Positions 18,805 to 28,775 are shown, numbered from the stretch's first letter. The stretch: 64,000 nucleotides of DNA from Helicobacter sp. 'house sparrow 1' (GCF_900199585.1 NZ_FZQY01000011.1:19051-83050), one strand, 5' to 3'. The notes: generated by a model from the sequence alone, not told the origin. Program-made: numbers and translations.

Positions 18805-19649
18805 ATCGATGGAATGAAGTTTATTATCATTTTAATCCTATAGCTTTTGAAGTATTTGGATATCCTATTCATTGGTATGGAATCGCATATGCTTTTGCCT
18901 TATTTGTTGTGTTATATCTTGCAAGGTATTTTCTAAAAAAAGATCGGAAATATTTTAATCTTGATAATGTAACTTTGGATTATTACTTCATATGGGCAGA
19001 AGTTGGAATCATATTGGGAGCTAGGATAGGATATATTTTAATCTATGATCCTTTAAAAATAGAATATCTAGCCCACCCTTGGCAAATCTTTAATCCCTTT
19101 AATGATAATGGAGAGTTTATTGGAATTAGAGGGATGAGCTATCATGGAGGTGTGGTTGGATTTTTGATTGCTACTTATTTATTTGCAATCTATAAGAAAA
19201 AGAATTTTTTTCTATTAATGGATTTGATGGCTTTGAGTATTCCTTTAGGTTATATTTTTGGACGCATTGGCAATTTTTTAAATCAAGAGCTTTTTGGTAG
19301 AGTAGTGCAAAGTGATGGATTTGGTAAAAGTATTGGTATTTTAGTGCAGGGAGAGTTGCGTTATCCTAGCCAATTGATTGAAGCCTTTCTTGAAGGATTT
19401 GTAGTTTTTTTAGTAGTGTTTTTTGTTTATAAGAAAGTCAGAATCAAGGGTATTTTAATCGCAGTTTATGGGATTGCTTACTCAATTGCTAGATTTATTT
19501 CAGAATATTTTAGGGAGCCAGATGAGCAGATAGGAACTTATGTTTTTGGTCTAAGTATGGGACAAATTCTAAGCTTATTGATGATCTTGTCTGCCTGCAT
19601 ATTAATGTGTTTTGTCTTAAAACAAGGTCAAAAAAATAGAGTTTGTTGA
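18801..19649 (+). CDS. lgt: Prolipoprotein diacylglyceryl transferase
   Basis: Lgt attaches diacylglycerol to the lipobox cysteine of prelipoproteins at the inner membrane. Seven hydrophobic segments are visible. Hallmarks are WYGIAYAFAL near residue 25, RGMSYHGGVVGFLIATY near 110 with the essential histidine, and GRIGNFLNQELFGR near 153. The C-terminus is hydrophobic. At 282 residues it is normal. It is the last gene of the nif3-lgt run. Confidence 0.95.
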   Translation: MNRWNEVYYHFNPIAFEVFGYPIHWYGIAYAFALFVVLYLARYFLKKDRKYFNLDNVTLDYYFIWAEVGIILGARIGYILIYDPLKIEYLAHPWQIFNPFNDNGEFIGIRGMSYHGGVVGFLIATYLFAIYKKKNFFLLMDLMALSIPLGYIFGRIGNFLNQELFGRVVQSDGFGKSIGILVQGELRYPSQLIEAFLEGFVVFLVVFFVYKKVRIKGILIAVYGIAYSIARFISEYFREPDEQIGTYVFGLSMGQILSLLMILSACILMCFVLKQGQKNRVC

Positions 19650-19668
19650 GTATTGGAGTTTTAGGATT

Positions 19669-19696
19669 TTGACAATTGATAGAACTCTCTTAATTT
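19669..19696 (+). promoter_or_regulatory. Sigma-70-like promoter before the structured RNA candidate
   Basis: TTGACA at 19669-19674 is followed after 16 bases by TAATTT at 19691-19696. Transcription would start at about 19703, just before the left arm of a long inverted repeat. It lies 20 bases after the lgt stop with no open reading frame after it. Confidence 0.45.
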
Positions 19697-19702
19697 TTAC
19701 TT

Positions 19703-19890
19703 AACTTTTTTCCCTCTCCTACCACCACTTGATCGCATCGTTATATAAAGGAGTTGGTTATTAAGATATACTCAAAACTTTCAAAAAAGTACATCTTCGT
19801 CTTTTTAAGATATTTCAGAAGAGGATTTTTATAAAACCCCGAAAAAAAATGAATGAAAAGCATATCAAGTGGTGGCAAGAGAGGGAAAAT
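19703..19890 (+). ncRNA. Candidate rod-shaped structured RNA, possibly 6S RNA
   Basis: Two 22-base arms, 19712-19733 and 19864-19885, are inverted complements with two G-U-compatible differences (CCACTTGAT against ATCAAGTGG at the inner ends, CCCTCTC against GAGAGGG at the outer ends). They enclose about 130 AT-rich bases that can form further partial pairing, including AAAAAG with CTTTTT and TATAAA with TTTATA. A promoter-like pair precedes it. Total length near 180 and a closing stem with a long central rod resemble 6S RNA, which binds RNA polymerase holoenzyme. No coding frame fits. The 6S assignment is inference; an inverted repeat of another kind is possible. Confidence 0.4.
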
Positions 19891-20465
19891 TTCCAACTAA
19901 AACAACCTCTAATAGCCTTTACTTTATCTTAACTCTCAAATATCTGTGACTCTTTTATTAATTAAAAAATCCTGACACTTTGGACTAAAAAAATCTAATC
20001 TAGAGATTAAATTAGTTTATTTTACTTCTAAAATAGTAAATATTAGGTTCTAATTTTTTGAGAATTTCCTTAAATTTTTAATGTTTTTATATAACTTTCT
20101 TATTGTTAAATGAACTGATGAGATAATTTTTAATCTTTTTAAAATTTTAGATTCTAAGCTCTTGGTTAAAGTTCTTAAGGTCGTATCTAGGTTTGATTTA
20201 ACTCTAGTTCTTAGAATAAAAAATCTTAAATGTCATTTAAAGTGGCTATATCGAGTTTTTATTTATACAATGGTTCTTAAAATAATTTCTTTCTAATTTT
20301 TATCATAATTTACATAAATTAGATTTACACTAAGAAAAAGAATTGCAAAGTGAGTAATAATAGATTTAGAAACTAAAATTTAAAAGGTTCTTACAAGAGG
20401 GAAGCTTAAGGGGGTACCCCCCCCCCCATTTTTTGTTTCTATTTTATTTCAAAAATATCTAAGCA
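19891..20465. other. AT-rich non-coding stretch between the RNA candidate and lutC
   Basis: No open frame or recognisable gene was found. The only clear features are a G5-TA-C11 block at 20410-20427 and general AT richness with many stops on both strands. Confidence 0.6.
20417..20427. repeat. C11 homopolymer downstream of lutC
   Basis: Eleven consecutive C residues preceded by GGGGGTA at 20410-20416. It lies about 40 bases past the lutC stop, outside any gene. Such tracts are prone to slippage in Helicobacter, but nothing here shows that a gene is switched by it. Confidence 0.85.
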
Positions 20466-21092
20466 TTAGTAGAGAAGAACATATACTTTTTGGGGACCAT
20501 GAACCCCAAATACAACTTGAAGTTCGATATCTGCAGTTCTTGATGGACCAGCAATAAATAAAATGTTGCTAGGTAGAACATCAGGATAGTTTCTCTTGAT
20601 TGCAGTGATTGCTTCAGAGAGATTACTCAAAATTTTATTTTTTTCTAAAAGAATAATGCAGTGCTTAGTAATGAGTGAAAGAAGTCGTGGTTGATTATGA
20701 TTTGAAGTCAAAGTAATTACTCCAAGGTTGGATATTCCATAATCTGCCTGTAAGATTCCACACTCAATACTAAAAAGTTTGTCTTTAATTATCTCCATTG
20801 GTGTATCATAAACCAAAGTAGGGATAGAAATATCTATCTCTTTTTGCAAGCTTGCAGAAATTAGAGTTTGAGAGATATTTTCTCTTTGAAAAATTTCATT
20901 TAATATTTGTGAAATTTCATCTTTTTGTATATCAAAGACTTCTGCTTTATTGGCTTCTTGCAAACGCTTATACTCTTTAATTTTGTCCTGCTCTTGGGGA
21001 ATTATAATATCTTGATATATTGCTTGTTCGTTTTGAAGTGGATTTTGGATAAGAGCTTGAGAAATACTTTGTAATATTTTTGCTTTACTCAT
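20466..21092 (-). CDS. lutC: Lactate utilisation protein C (LUD domain)
   Basis: LutC is one of three subunits of the LutABC L-lactate dehydrogenase complex. The 208-residue protein has the LUD-domain features: LFSIECGILQADYGISNLGVI in the middle, then ITKHCIILLEKNKI, and the C-terminal FIAGPSRTADIELQVVFGVHGP, which is a strong family signature. It overlaps lutB by eight bases and is the last gene of the lctP-lutA-lutB-lutC transcript. Confidence 0.93.
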   Translation of the reverse strand: MSKAKILQSISQALIQNPLQNEQAIYQDIIIPQEQDKIKEYKRLQEANKAEVFDIQKDEISQILNEIFQRENISQTLISASLQKEIDISIPTLVYDTPMEIIKDKLFSIECGILQADYGISNLGVITLTSNHNQPRLLSLITKHCIILLEKNKILSNLSEAITAIKRNYPDVLPSNILFIAGPSRTADIELQVVFGVHGPQKVYVLLY

Positions 21093-22506
21093 AGATCACT
21101 CCTTTTATATTTTGGGGTTGAAAGCTGGCATCAAGATCAGGATAGGATCTGCAAGAAGTCCATTGTTTAAGCATTGGAATCATTGAAGCAAATGGTTTTC
21201 CAAGAGATCCAAAGAGACGCACATTCCAAAGCATCAATCTCCAAGCCCAAGGCTTTGAAGCCAAAAAGGCAAAAATTTTAAACCCAATCTTTTCGGCTAT
21301 TTTAGGTTTTACTCGTGAGATGCCAAGAATATTTGCATTGCTTCCCTGTCCTACTTTTTCGCTTCTTAAGTCTCTAATCATTTCAGCTAAAGGAATTTTA
21401 ACGGGACAAACTTCAGAGCATCTTCCACAAAGTGAACATAAATTTAAGATATACCCATAAGTATCAATCCCAAAAATTTGAGGTGAAATTACTTCCCCAA
21501 TTGGTCCAGGATAAGTCGCTCCATATGCGTGTCCTCCAACCTTATCATACACAGGACAATGATTCATACAAGTACCACATCTAATACAACTTAAGGCCTT
21601 GGAATAGTGTTTATGTGAGAGAATATCACTCCTATGATGGTCCAATAAAATGATATGCACTTCCTTTGGACCATCAAGATCCCCTTCTTTTCTAGGTGAA
21701 GTAATGATATTGTTATAGCAAGTTATGCTTTGACCTGTAGCAGATGGAACCAATAGAGTGTCCAGGATTATGGCATCATCAAAACTTTCAACAATTTTTT
21801 CAATTCCACAAATTGCAACATGGATATCAGAAGCTGTTGTGCTCATTCTTCCATTCCCCTCATTTTCAAGAAGCCATATTGCACCATCTTGAGCAATCGC
21901 AAAATTTACACCAGTAATTCCCATTTTAAATTCTTGAAATTCTTTACGCAGATATGTGCGTGCCACAGAATTTAAGTCTTCTGGCTTGCTGTATCTTTCT
22001 ACCTTAAGGTGTTCTTCAAAAATTTTTCCAATTTCATAGCGATTCTTATGGATAGCGGGAACAACAATATGCACAGGGGGTTCATCAATAAGTTGGATAA
22101 TAATTTCTCCAAGATCTGTTTCTAGGGCTTGAACTCCTCTTTTTTTAAGATAGGCATTTAGATGAATCTCTTCACTTGCCATAGACTTGCCTTTGAGAAT
22201 CTTTGTGATGTTATTTTTTTTAGCAAGATTAAAAATAATTTCATTAGCTTCTTCTGCATTGCTTGCCCAATGGACTTGCATTCCATTTTTTGTAGCATTT
22301 GCTTCAAATTTTTCTAATAATTCTGGAAGCCTTGAGAGTGTGTTTTGCTTGACTTTGCGCCCCTCTTCCCTCAAAGTCTCCCAATCTCTATATCGATCTT
22401 TAATCAGCTTTTTGCGGTTAGTTTGGAGCATATCCATTGCAAAATGAAGATTTTTTCTAAGTTGGGTATCATTGAGTTTTTCTGAAATAAGATCGCTTGT
22501 TTTCAT
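21085..22506 (-). CDS. lutB: Lactate utilisation iron-sulfur protein B
   Basis: LutB carries electrons in lactate oxidation. It has a LUD domain (about 60-290), with LKGKSMASEEIHLN and GITGVNFAIAQDGAIWLLENEGNGR. Two [4Fe-4S] motifs follow: CIRCGTCMNHCPVYDKVGGHAYG near residue 305 and CSLCGRCSEVCPV near 356. The C-terminal tail is hydrophobic and basic (FKIFAFLASKPWAWRLMLW). At 473 residues it is full length. It is 10 bases downstream of lutA. Confidence 0.95.
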   Translation of the reverse strand: MKTSDLISEKLNDTQLRKNLHFAMDMLQTNRKKLIKDRYRDWETLREEGRKVKQNTLSRLPELLEKFEANATKNGMQVHWASNAEEANEIIFNLAKKNNITKILKGKSMASEEIHLNAYLKKRGVQALETDLGEIIIQLIDEPPVHIVVPAIHKNRYEIGKIFEEHLKVERYSKPEDLNSVARTYLRKEFQEFKMGITGVNFAIAQDGAIWLLENEGNGRMSTTASDIHVAICGIEKIVESFDDAIILDTLLVPSATGQSITCYNNIITSPRKEGDLDGPKEVHIILLDHHRSDILSHKHYSKALSCIRCGTCMNHCPVYDKVGGHAYGATYPGPIGEVISPQIFGIDTYGYILNLCSLCGRCSEVCPVKIPLAEMIRDLRSEKVGQGSNANILGISRVKPKIAEKIGFKIFAFLASKPWAWRLMLWNVRLFGSLGKPFASMIPMLKQWTSCRSYPDLDASFQPQNIKGVIYE

Positions 22507-22516
22507 TATCTTCTCC

Positions 22517-23245
22517 TTATTCTATGCCAATGCGTTGTGCTAGGAATTCATAAAGATGCATAGGTTTGACATCACAACCCATTTTTTTCATTGCTCCACT
22601 AATATTAAGCAAACAACCCCCATCACCACTGATAATATATTCCACATTGCGGCTAAGAATATCATCTATTTTTCTTTCAACCATTGCTTTTGAGATTTCG
22701 GGCTCTTTAATACTAAAAGTCCCTCCAAAACCACAACATTCCTCTTCTTTCTCTAATTCAACTAAATCCACATTATCTAGCATCCTTATAAGGGTTTTTG
22801 AGGAATCTACGCACTTTGCTACCCTAAGAGCATGGCAATTGGAATGCCAGGTTGCAGTAGTTTTATGCCCTTTGTCAGAAAGACTGGCATTTAACTGATT
22901 GAGTAAAAAATCACTAAGTTCATAAACACGCGAACTAAAATCTTGTATTTGAGATTGATAAGGGGTATCTTTAAAAAGCTCTATATAATCGTGCATCATC
23001 ATCCCAGCACAAGATCCTGATGGGACAACGATAGGGTAGGGCTTATCAAAAAGCTTGACATTAGCAAGAACTACCTGGCGAGTTTCTTTATAATAGCCTG
23101 AATTAAAGCTTGGTTGCCCACAACAACTTTGATCTTTTTTATAAATAACTTCTGCCCCAAAATGTTGCAGAAGTTTGATAGAGCTTACAAGTGCCTTGGA
23201 GTAAGCCATACTTCCAAGACAGGTGCCAAAAAAATAGACCTTCAT
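22517..23245 (-). CDS. lutA: Lactate utilisation protein A (cysteine-rich CCG domains)
   Basis: LutA contributes cysteine-rich CCG domains that bind iron-sulfur clusters in the lactate dehydrogenase complex. Two CCG repeats are seen: KDQSCCGQPSFNSGYY near residue 40 and EEECCGFGGTFSIKEPEIS near 168. Each is preceded by a cysteine region (FFGTCLGS, then WHSNCHALR). The length of 242 residues is normal. It is 21 bases downstream of lctP, so lactate is imported and oxidised by one operon. Confidence 0.95.
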   Translation of the reverse strand: MKVYFFGTCLGSMAYSKALVSSIKLLQHFGAEVIYKKDQSCCGQPSFNSGYYKETRQVVLANVKLFDKPYPIVVPSGSCAGMMMHDYIELFKDTPYQSQIQDFSSRVYELSDFLLNQLNASLSDKGHKTTATWHSNCHALRVAKCVDSSKTLIRMLDNVDLVELEKEEECCGFGGTFSIKEPEISKAMVERKIDDILSRNVEYIISGDGGCLLNISGAMKKMGCDVKPMHLYEFLAQRIGIE

Positions 23246-23266
23246 TTCTATTCTCCTTTATGATTT

Positions 23267-24898
23267 TTAGAGCAAGAAGATTGCTACAGTAATTGCAATA
23301 ATACAATAAAGGAAGCAAGGTAGAATATTATAAGTGAGCAAACGATGTTCCCCTTTATTAATCAATCCAACTGTTGCACAGACTGCCACGATATTATTGA
23401 TACAAATCATATTTCCAGCAGCTCCTCCGATATTTTGCAGAGCCATAATTACTTGAGTTTTTAATCCTACAAGTGAGGCAGCTTCAAATTGTAGCGGAGC
23501 AAAAAGAAAGTTGGAGACAGTATTAGAACCAGAAAAAAATGCTCCAAGAACTCCAATAAGAGGAGAGACAATAAAATAAAAATGCCCTGAAGTGTCTGCA
23601 AAGAATTTTGCCATCAGTCGCAACATAGAATCAAGATCTTTAGGATTATTCCCTGTATTAATGATAAGCTGAACAATTGCTACTCCAGCAAAGAGAGGAA
23701 TGATAGCTAAGCTTACCTGCTTAAGCGTAGATGACCAAGCTAGTTTGACTTCACTAAAATTCATCTTGTGTAAAAAGATTGTCAAAATAGCAACAGGAAT
23801 AAAAGGAACAATCCCAGGTAAATAACCATAGACAAAACTATAAGCAGTGTTTGTTACACCAAAGATCTCAGGAAATGAAACTCTTAATGAGCTAAAGTAA
23901 TCCTTTAGTCCAAGCTCTGGGATTCTAGTAAGCACAAGGATAAGACTAATGAGAAGATAGGGTATCCAAGCAAGAAGGATATTAATTTTCTTAGTGCCTA
24001 GCGAAACATTATCTTTAACAGATCCAATCCAATACTCTGGCCATCTATCTTTTGTATCAAAGTCCCAAGATTGTTTTGGTGTAAGAAAACCAACCTTTGC
24101 ACTTAAAACTAAAATTCCAAGACTTACCAAACCTCCTATAAGAGATGGAATTTCAAATCCACCATATTTTGCAATCAGAAGATAGGGAATTACAAACACA
24201 ACAGACGCAAAGAGTGAAAAAGGCAGTATAGGTAAGGCATCTTTAAAATTTTTGTTCTTACCAAAGATTCTTACCAGTAGAAAAACTACAAGGGTTGGAA
24301 TTATCATAGCCGCAACTGAGTGAATGAAGGCAGTGATCACAGTGACTTCTTGCATATATGGAGCAATCTTATCAGAACCTACTAGAGAATTAATGGTAAT
24401 TTGAATCCCATTTGTTGGAGTTCCCACGGCACCAAAACTTACAGGACTTGAGTTCATAATTAATGTACTCATTGCAGCAGCAAGGGCTGGGAATCCTAGT
24501 CCCACTAGAAGAGGAGCAGCAAGTGCCGCAGGAGCTCCATATCCAGCTGCTCCCTCAATAAAGGCACTAAAAGCCCAACCGATAATTATAACTTGCACGC
24601 GCCGGTCGGTTGAGATATTGTTAAAAGCACGATTAATAGCATCCATTCCACCACTATATTTGAGAGTATTTAAAATCAAAATCGCACCAAAAATAATCGT
24701 TAGAATGTCAAATGCCTTAAGGAATCCAAAAAGAACATAAGCACTAATATCAACCCATTTCATATCCCAAGCAAAGAGAGCAAGAATAATACTTAGAATA
24801 AGAGCAATGCTAAGAGATAGTCTTGAGGATTGTCTAAAGCCAATCATAAGGATAAGAATTACTAAGATTGGTAGAAAAGCCAATGATGTATAAAGCAT
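23267..24898 (-). CDS. lctP: L-lactate permease
   Basis: A polytopic transporter of 543 residues with more than twelve membrane segments. Family marks are [29 protein letters not shown] near residue 105, [18 protein letters not shown] near 150 and the C-terminal [18 protein letters not shown], then [22 protein letters not shown] site is close to the ATG. A minus-strand TATAGA at 24931-24936 is a plausible -10 element about 33 bases upstream. It heads the lactate operon. Confidence 0.95.
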   Translation of the reverse strand: MLYTSLAFLPILVILILMIGFRQSSRLSLSIALILSIILALFAWDMKWVDISAYVLFGFLKAFDILTIIFGAILILNTLKYSGGMDAINRAFNNISTDRRVQVIIIGWAFSAFIEGAAGYGAPAALAAPLLVGLGFPALAAAMSTLIMNSSPVSFGAVGTPTNGIQITINSLVGSDKIAPYMQEVTVITAFIHSVAAMIIPTLVVFLLVRIFGKNKNFKDALPILPFSLFASVVFVIPYLLIAKYGGFEIPSLIGGLVSLGILVLSAKVGFLTPKQSWDFDTKDRWPEYWIGSVKDNVSLGTKKINILLAWIPYLLISLILVLTRIPELGLKDYFSSLRVSFPEIFGVTNTAYSFVYGYLPGIVPFIPVAILTIFLHKMNFSEVKLAWSSTLKQVSLAIIPLFAGVAIVQLIINTGNNPKDLDSMLRLMAKFFADTSGHFYFIVSPLIGVLGAFFSGSNTVSNFLFAPLQFEAASLVGLKTQVIMALQNIGGAAGNMICINNIVAVCATVGLINKGEHRLLTYNILPCFLYCIIAITVAIFLL

Positions 24899-25347
24899 CG
24901 TATTTCTCCTTTTGAGTAAAGTAAAGATATTCTATACTAAAATAAAGTTTTTTATAAAAATGGATAAAAATTTTTATAAAAATGTTAAAAAAAATGTGAA
25001 GATATACAACAAATAGTAAAAAATAATTTAAATATTCTTTAGAGAATTCTTTAAAAATATAAATTGAAAGAGGGGGTATTGAAGGTAGGATGAGATTTTG
25101 TATAGGTTAAAACAATAGAGATTCTATTTGATGTTAGATTTTTAAAATTTGTTGTTATTGAATAATTTTATTGTGGAAGTTAGCTTTTTTTATTGCTGAA
25201 TTCTTCTTTAGTATTTTTAATAAAAAACTAGAGGTAAAGATAAAAGTGATTTTAAACTCAATTGTGGGTGGAATGGACAATTTGAAGTAAAAGAAACTCT
25301 TGTGTTATATGGTAAAATTCGCACTAAAATTTCTGGAGAATTTTAGA
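24899..25347. other. Divergent intergenic region between lctP and the SMR pair
   Basis: About 450 AT-rich bases without a gene. It must hold the promoters of both the lactate operon (minus, TATAGA at 24931-24936) and the SMR genes (plus). I see no clear operator or riboswitch; several short TTTTTATAAAAA runs at 24947-24983 could be curved or regulatory DNA. Confidence 0.5.
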
Positions 25348-25677
25348 TTGAAAAAAGCTTGGATATTTCTGATTTTAGCAATTGTTACAGAAGTCGTAGG
25401 GACTACTTCTTTAAAGTTTTTTGAGGATGAAAAGTATCTTAGTTATGCTTTTATGGGGACATTTATTGGGGTATCCTATTATTTTATGGGTATGGCAGTT
25501 AAGAAGATTTCAATAAGTGTGGCCTATGCAATGTGGGAGGCATTGGGTATTGTTTTGATTTCTTTGGTTGGGTTTTTTGTCTTTGAAGAAATGTTAAGTT
25601 TATATCAAAGACTTGGGATTATACTAAGCGTAATAGGTATTATTCTTATTAATTTTGGCGAGGAAGTGCATTCGTGA
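25348..25677 (+). CDS. Small multidrug resistance (SMR) protein, first of a pair
   Basis: A 109-residue protein with four membrane helices, the EmrE/SMR fold. The conserved glutamate of helix 1 is in ILAIVTEVVGTTSLKF near residue 15, and helix 4 region SVAYAMWEALGIVLISLVGFFVF is also typical. I use the TTG at 25348 because GGAG lies about nine bases before it and because SMR proteins are 105-110 residues; the frame is open back to 25300. It overlaps the next SMR gene by four bases, so the two probably form a heterodimeric pump. Confidence 0.85.
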   Translation: MKKAWIFLILAIVTEVVGTTSLKFFEDEKYLSYAFMGTFIGVSYYFMGMAVKKISISVAYAMWEALGIVLISLVGFFVFEEMLSLYQRLGIILSVIGIILINFGEEVHS

Positions 25678-25988
25678 TTGGAGTTTTCTTTGTTTTACTT
25701 GCTGGAATTTTAGATGTGATTGCCAACTTGTTGCTTAAAAAATCACAAGGTTTTGCTTATAAATTTTATGGTGTGAGTGCAATTATTGTTGTTTTTGGAG
25801 CCTTTATTTGTTTATCTTTTGCAATTAAAACAATTCCTTTGAGTGTAGCCTACGCAACTTGGGGAGCTTTGGGTATTATTGGGACAATTAGTGGAGGATA
25901 CCTACTCTTTAATGAAAGATTAAATAAAAAAGGCATCCTTGGAGTGTTTTGTATTCTTGTATCTATTGTGTTATTGCACTTAGAATAG
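25674..25988 (+). CDS. Small multidrug resistance (SMR) protein, second of a pair
   Basis: A 104-residue four-helix SMR protein. In helix 1 the position of the usual glutamate is aspartate (LAGILDVIANLLLKKS), while SVAYATWGALGIIGTISGGYLLF near residue 58 is normal. The GTG start overlaps the upstream stop. Paired SMR genes with one divergent partner typify EbrAB- and MdtIJ-type heterodimers, which export quaternary cations or polyamines. The substrate is unknown here. Confidence 0.85.
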   Translation: MIGVFFVLLAGILDVIANLLLKKSQGFAYKFYGVSAIIVVFGAFICLSFAIKTIPLSVAYATWGALGIIGTISGGYLLFNERLNKKGILGVFCILVSIVLLHLE

Positions 25989-26405
25989 GAACATTAATTT
26001 TGCTATAAGAACAATGATAATACAAATTGTAAATACAAGAGGGTGGATATACTTACCAAGAGGGTTTGGCTTCTTTAATATAAAATAACAAGTAAGTGAA
26101 AAACAAACAAGAGCCAAAATACCGCTAGCAAGTATTATTTTTATAAGAAGTAAAATTTGGAAGAGAGATTCAATAGGGGAAGTGAAATATTTACTTGCCA
26201 TGGCTCCACCACTAATAAAAAGCATTAGTATCATAAAGGGCATTATTTTTGTAGTAATATCGCCAATTTTGCTTTTAAACTCTTGAAAATTTCGTATTTT
26301 CTTTTTTGCTAGTCCTAAAATTACAACATCAAAAAAAAGATAACCTATAAATACAATTGCACAAAAAAGATGAATGATAAGAAAAAAAGTATAATAATTT
26401 TGCAT
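25980..26405 (-). CDS. Four-helix integral membrane protein, possibly CopD-like
   Basis: A 141-residue protein with four hydrophobic helices, starting YYTFFLIIHLFCAIVFIGYLFFD. The histidine in helix 1 and KYIHPLVF near the C-terminus resemble haem- or copper-related small membrane proteins (CopD or DUF2269-like), but the likeness is weak. Its 3' end overlaps the convergent SMR gene by nine bases. I do not assign a function. Confidence 0.6.
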   Translation of the reverse strand: MQNYYTFFLIIHLFCAIVFIGYLFFDVVILGLAKKKIRNFQEFKSKIGDITTKIMPFMILMLFISGGAMASKYFTSPIESLFQILLLIKIILASGILALVCFSLTCYFILKKPNPLGKYIHPLVFTICIIIVLIAKLMFLF

Positions 26406-26627
26406 TTTTAACCTCGATATTTTTTTATATGTGAGAGCATTCTATATAAAAGTGAGATAATAAAAATTAATTAAGATCAATAATTTTATAAAATAGAATC
26501 TTAAAGTGAGAGACTGTCTTTTGTTTAGATGATTTGCTTGAGATAAAATGCAAAACTTTATTACAAAGATTCTCCTTGAATATATTTTGCAAATAAAAAC
26601 CCAAAGGCTTAGGATTAATTAATAGAC

Positions 26628-28775
26628 CTAGTATTTTAGAAAAATTTCCTCTTTTTTTAGAGCAATTTTTATTACCGTCTTTTTGGTGATTTTTTCAAAC
26701 AAAATAATTTCGCTAAGCTTTGCTTTGATATCATTTTGTATGATTTTTTCAATCTCTCTTGCCCCAAATTTAGGATTTAGAGCTTTTGAAGCAATAAAAT
26801 CTAGAGCATTGCTTTGAATCTCAAGAATAAGATTTTTATCTTGAAGTTGTAAATTTAATTGATGGATGAATTTTTTTGTTATATTTTTATAATCTTGTAG
26901 GTTTAAACTATTAAAATGAATAATTCCATCCAATCTTCCTTGAAATTCTGGAGAAAAAAAGTTCCTAACTGCACGATCTTGTTTGTTGCTTTGGGAATTG
27001 TGGAATCCTAACGATAAGCTTTCTTGATTCCCGATATTGGATGTCATTATTAGAATTACATTTTTAAAATCAGCCTTATTGCCTAAATTATCACTCAAGG
27101 TTGCATTATCCATTACTTGCAAAAAGAGGTTGAAAATATCATGATGGGCTTTTTCTAGCTCATCTAATAACAAAACACAATGAGGAGATTTTTTGATTAA
27201 ATCTATAAGCAATCCCCCTTGTTCAAATCCAACATAGCCACTGGGAGCACCAATGAGTTTTGAGACACTATGTGGTTCCATATACTCACTCATATCAATA
27301 CGATGAAAGGCGATACCTAGAGCCTTTGCAATAGTTTGTGCTAGTGCTGTCTTTCCAACGCCACTAGGACCTACAAATAAGAAGCTCCCTATTGGTTTAT
27401 AAGGCGTGTTAAGTCCTGCTTTATTAATTTTTATCACTGTGGTAACTTTTTTAATCGCTTCATCTTGAGAAAAAATTTCTCTCCTAAGGGTATTTTCTAG
27501 ATTCTTAATAGAGACTTTTTCATCAGAATCTAGAGTTTCTTTTGGAATATTGATAAAGCGAGAGAGTGTTTCTTGGACTTGTTTTTTCCCTATAGTGCGT
27601 TTTCTATTTTTTAGATTCACGCCTGCTTCATCTAATAAATCTAAGGCTTTATCAGGTAAAAATTTATCGTTGATGTAATAGTGTGATAGATCCACACAAG
27701 CTTTAATCGCATCTTTTGTATAGCTTACATTATGGTGTTTCTCATAAAGAGGTGCTAGTCTTGTGAGAATTTTATAGCAATCAGCAATACTAGGCTCTAA
27801 TACTTCCACACTCATAAATCTTCTATTTAAGGCCTTATCTTTAGAAAAGTGTTTATACTCTTGATGGGTTGTAGCTCCAATGCACTTAAGGGATCCATTT
27901 ACTAGAAGGGGTTTTAAAATATTTGCAGCATCCATATTGCTATTACCGCTTGAACCTGCACCAATTAACATATGAATTTCATCAATAAATAGTATGATGT
28001 TCTTTTTTTGATGAGCTTGATCTAAAACAGATTTTAAGCGTTTTTCAAAATCACCTCTAAACTTACTTCCAGCAATCATACTTACAAGATCTAGGCTAAA
28101 AACTTCAAAATTTTTTAGTGCATCAACACAGGTTTGATTTACAATACTTAGTGCAATTCCCTCTGCAATAGCAGTTTTTCCAACACCTGCTTCACCTACT
28201 AAGATTGCATTATTTTTTTTTCGCTTACAAAGAATTTCACTTACGCGTAATATTTCCTTATCTCTTCCGATTATGGGATCAATCTTTCCATCTCTTGCAA
28301 GATCATTGAGATTCTTTGCATACTGTGTTAGGGGGTCTTTTTGTTCTTTAAGATGGACAGAATCTTGTATTTTTACTTTTGTAATATCAAGAGTGGCAAG
28401 AATTTGTGCACTATAGCTTTTTTCTTCAAGTAGAATGAAAATAAAGAAGTCTTGGATTTCTATTCTTTTTTGACTGGAGCTATTAAAATGATTTACCATA
28501 TTGATAAAAACTCTCTGTAACGCTGGAGTTTGATGTGGAATTGCATTACTGGGAGATTTTTCTTTAGGAAGATATTTTAAAAGATAGTTTGTGATATTCT
28601 CTTGGGTTGATGAGATATCCAAGCCACAGTCTTGAAGTATTTTATTTGCCTGATCATCAAGTAGAGAAGCCAAAAATATATGTTCAATGGTTAGGATATT
28701 GTGCTTCATTTCTCTTGCAATATTAACAGCTTGGTTGATAATGCTTGAGAAATGAGGACTTAATAGATTTTGCAT
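26628..28775 (-). CDS. clpA: ATP-dependent Clp protease ATP-binding subunit ClpA
   Basis: ClpA is a AAA+ unfoldase that feeds substrates to ClpP. The N-domain spans residues 1-140 (two Clp-N repeats), with ALLGEAGVGKTAIAEGIA-type Walker A (GEAGVGKT) near residue 194 and Walker B ILFIDEIHMLIG. The second AAA module has FVGPSGVGKTALAQ near residue 470 and VLLLDELEKAH. The IGAPSGYVGFEQGG pore loop is present. At 715 residues it is near the usual 740. It is 9 bases downstream of clpS. Confidence 0.95.
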   Translation of the reverse strand: MQNLLSPHFSSIINQAVNIAREMKHNILTIEHIFLASLLDDQANKILQDCGLDISSTQENITNYLLKYLPKEKSPSNAIPHQTPALQRVFINMVNHFNSSSQKRIEIQDFFIFILLEEKSYSAQILATLDITKVKIQDSVHLKEQKDPLTQYAKNLNDLARDGKIDPIIGRDKEILRVSEILCKRKKNNAILVGEAGVGKTAIAEGIALSIVNQTCVDALKNFEVFSLDLVSMIAGSKFRGDFEKRLKSVLDQAHQKKNIILFIDEIHMLIGAGSSGNSNMDAANILKPLLVNGSLKCIGATTHQEYKHFSKDKALNRRFMSVEVLEPSIADCYKILTRLAPLYEKHHNVSYTKDAIKACVDLSHYYINDKFLPDKALDLLDEAGVNLKNRKRTIGKKQVQETLSRFINIPKETLDSDEKVSIKNLENTLRREIFSQDEAIKKVTTVIKINKAGLNTPYKPIGSFLFVGPSGVGKTALAQTIAKALGIAFHRIDMSEYMEPHSVSKLIGAPSGYVGFEQGGLLIDLIKKSPHCVLLLDELEKAHHDIFNLFLQVMDNATLSDNLGNKADFKNVILIMTSNIGNQESLSLGFHNSQSNKQDRAVRNFFSPEFQGRLDGIIHFNSLNLQDYKNITKKFIHQLNLQLQDKNLILEIQSNALDFIASKALNPKFGAREIEKIIQNDIKAKLSEIILFEKITKKTVIKIALKKEEIFLKY

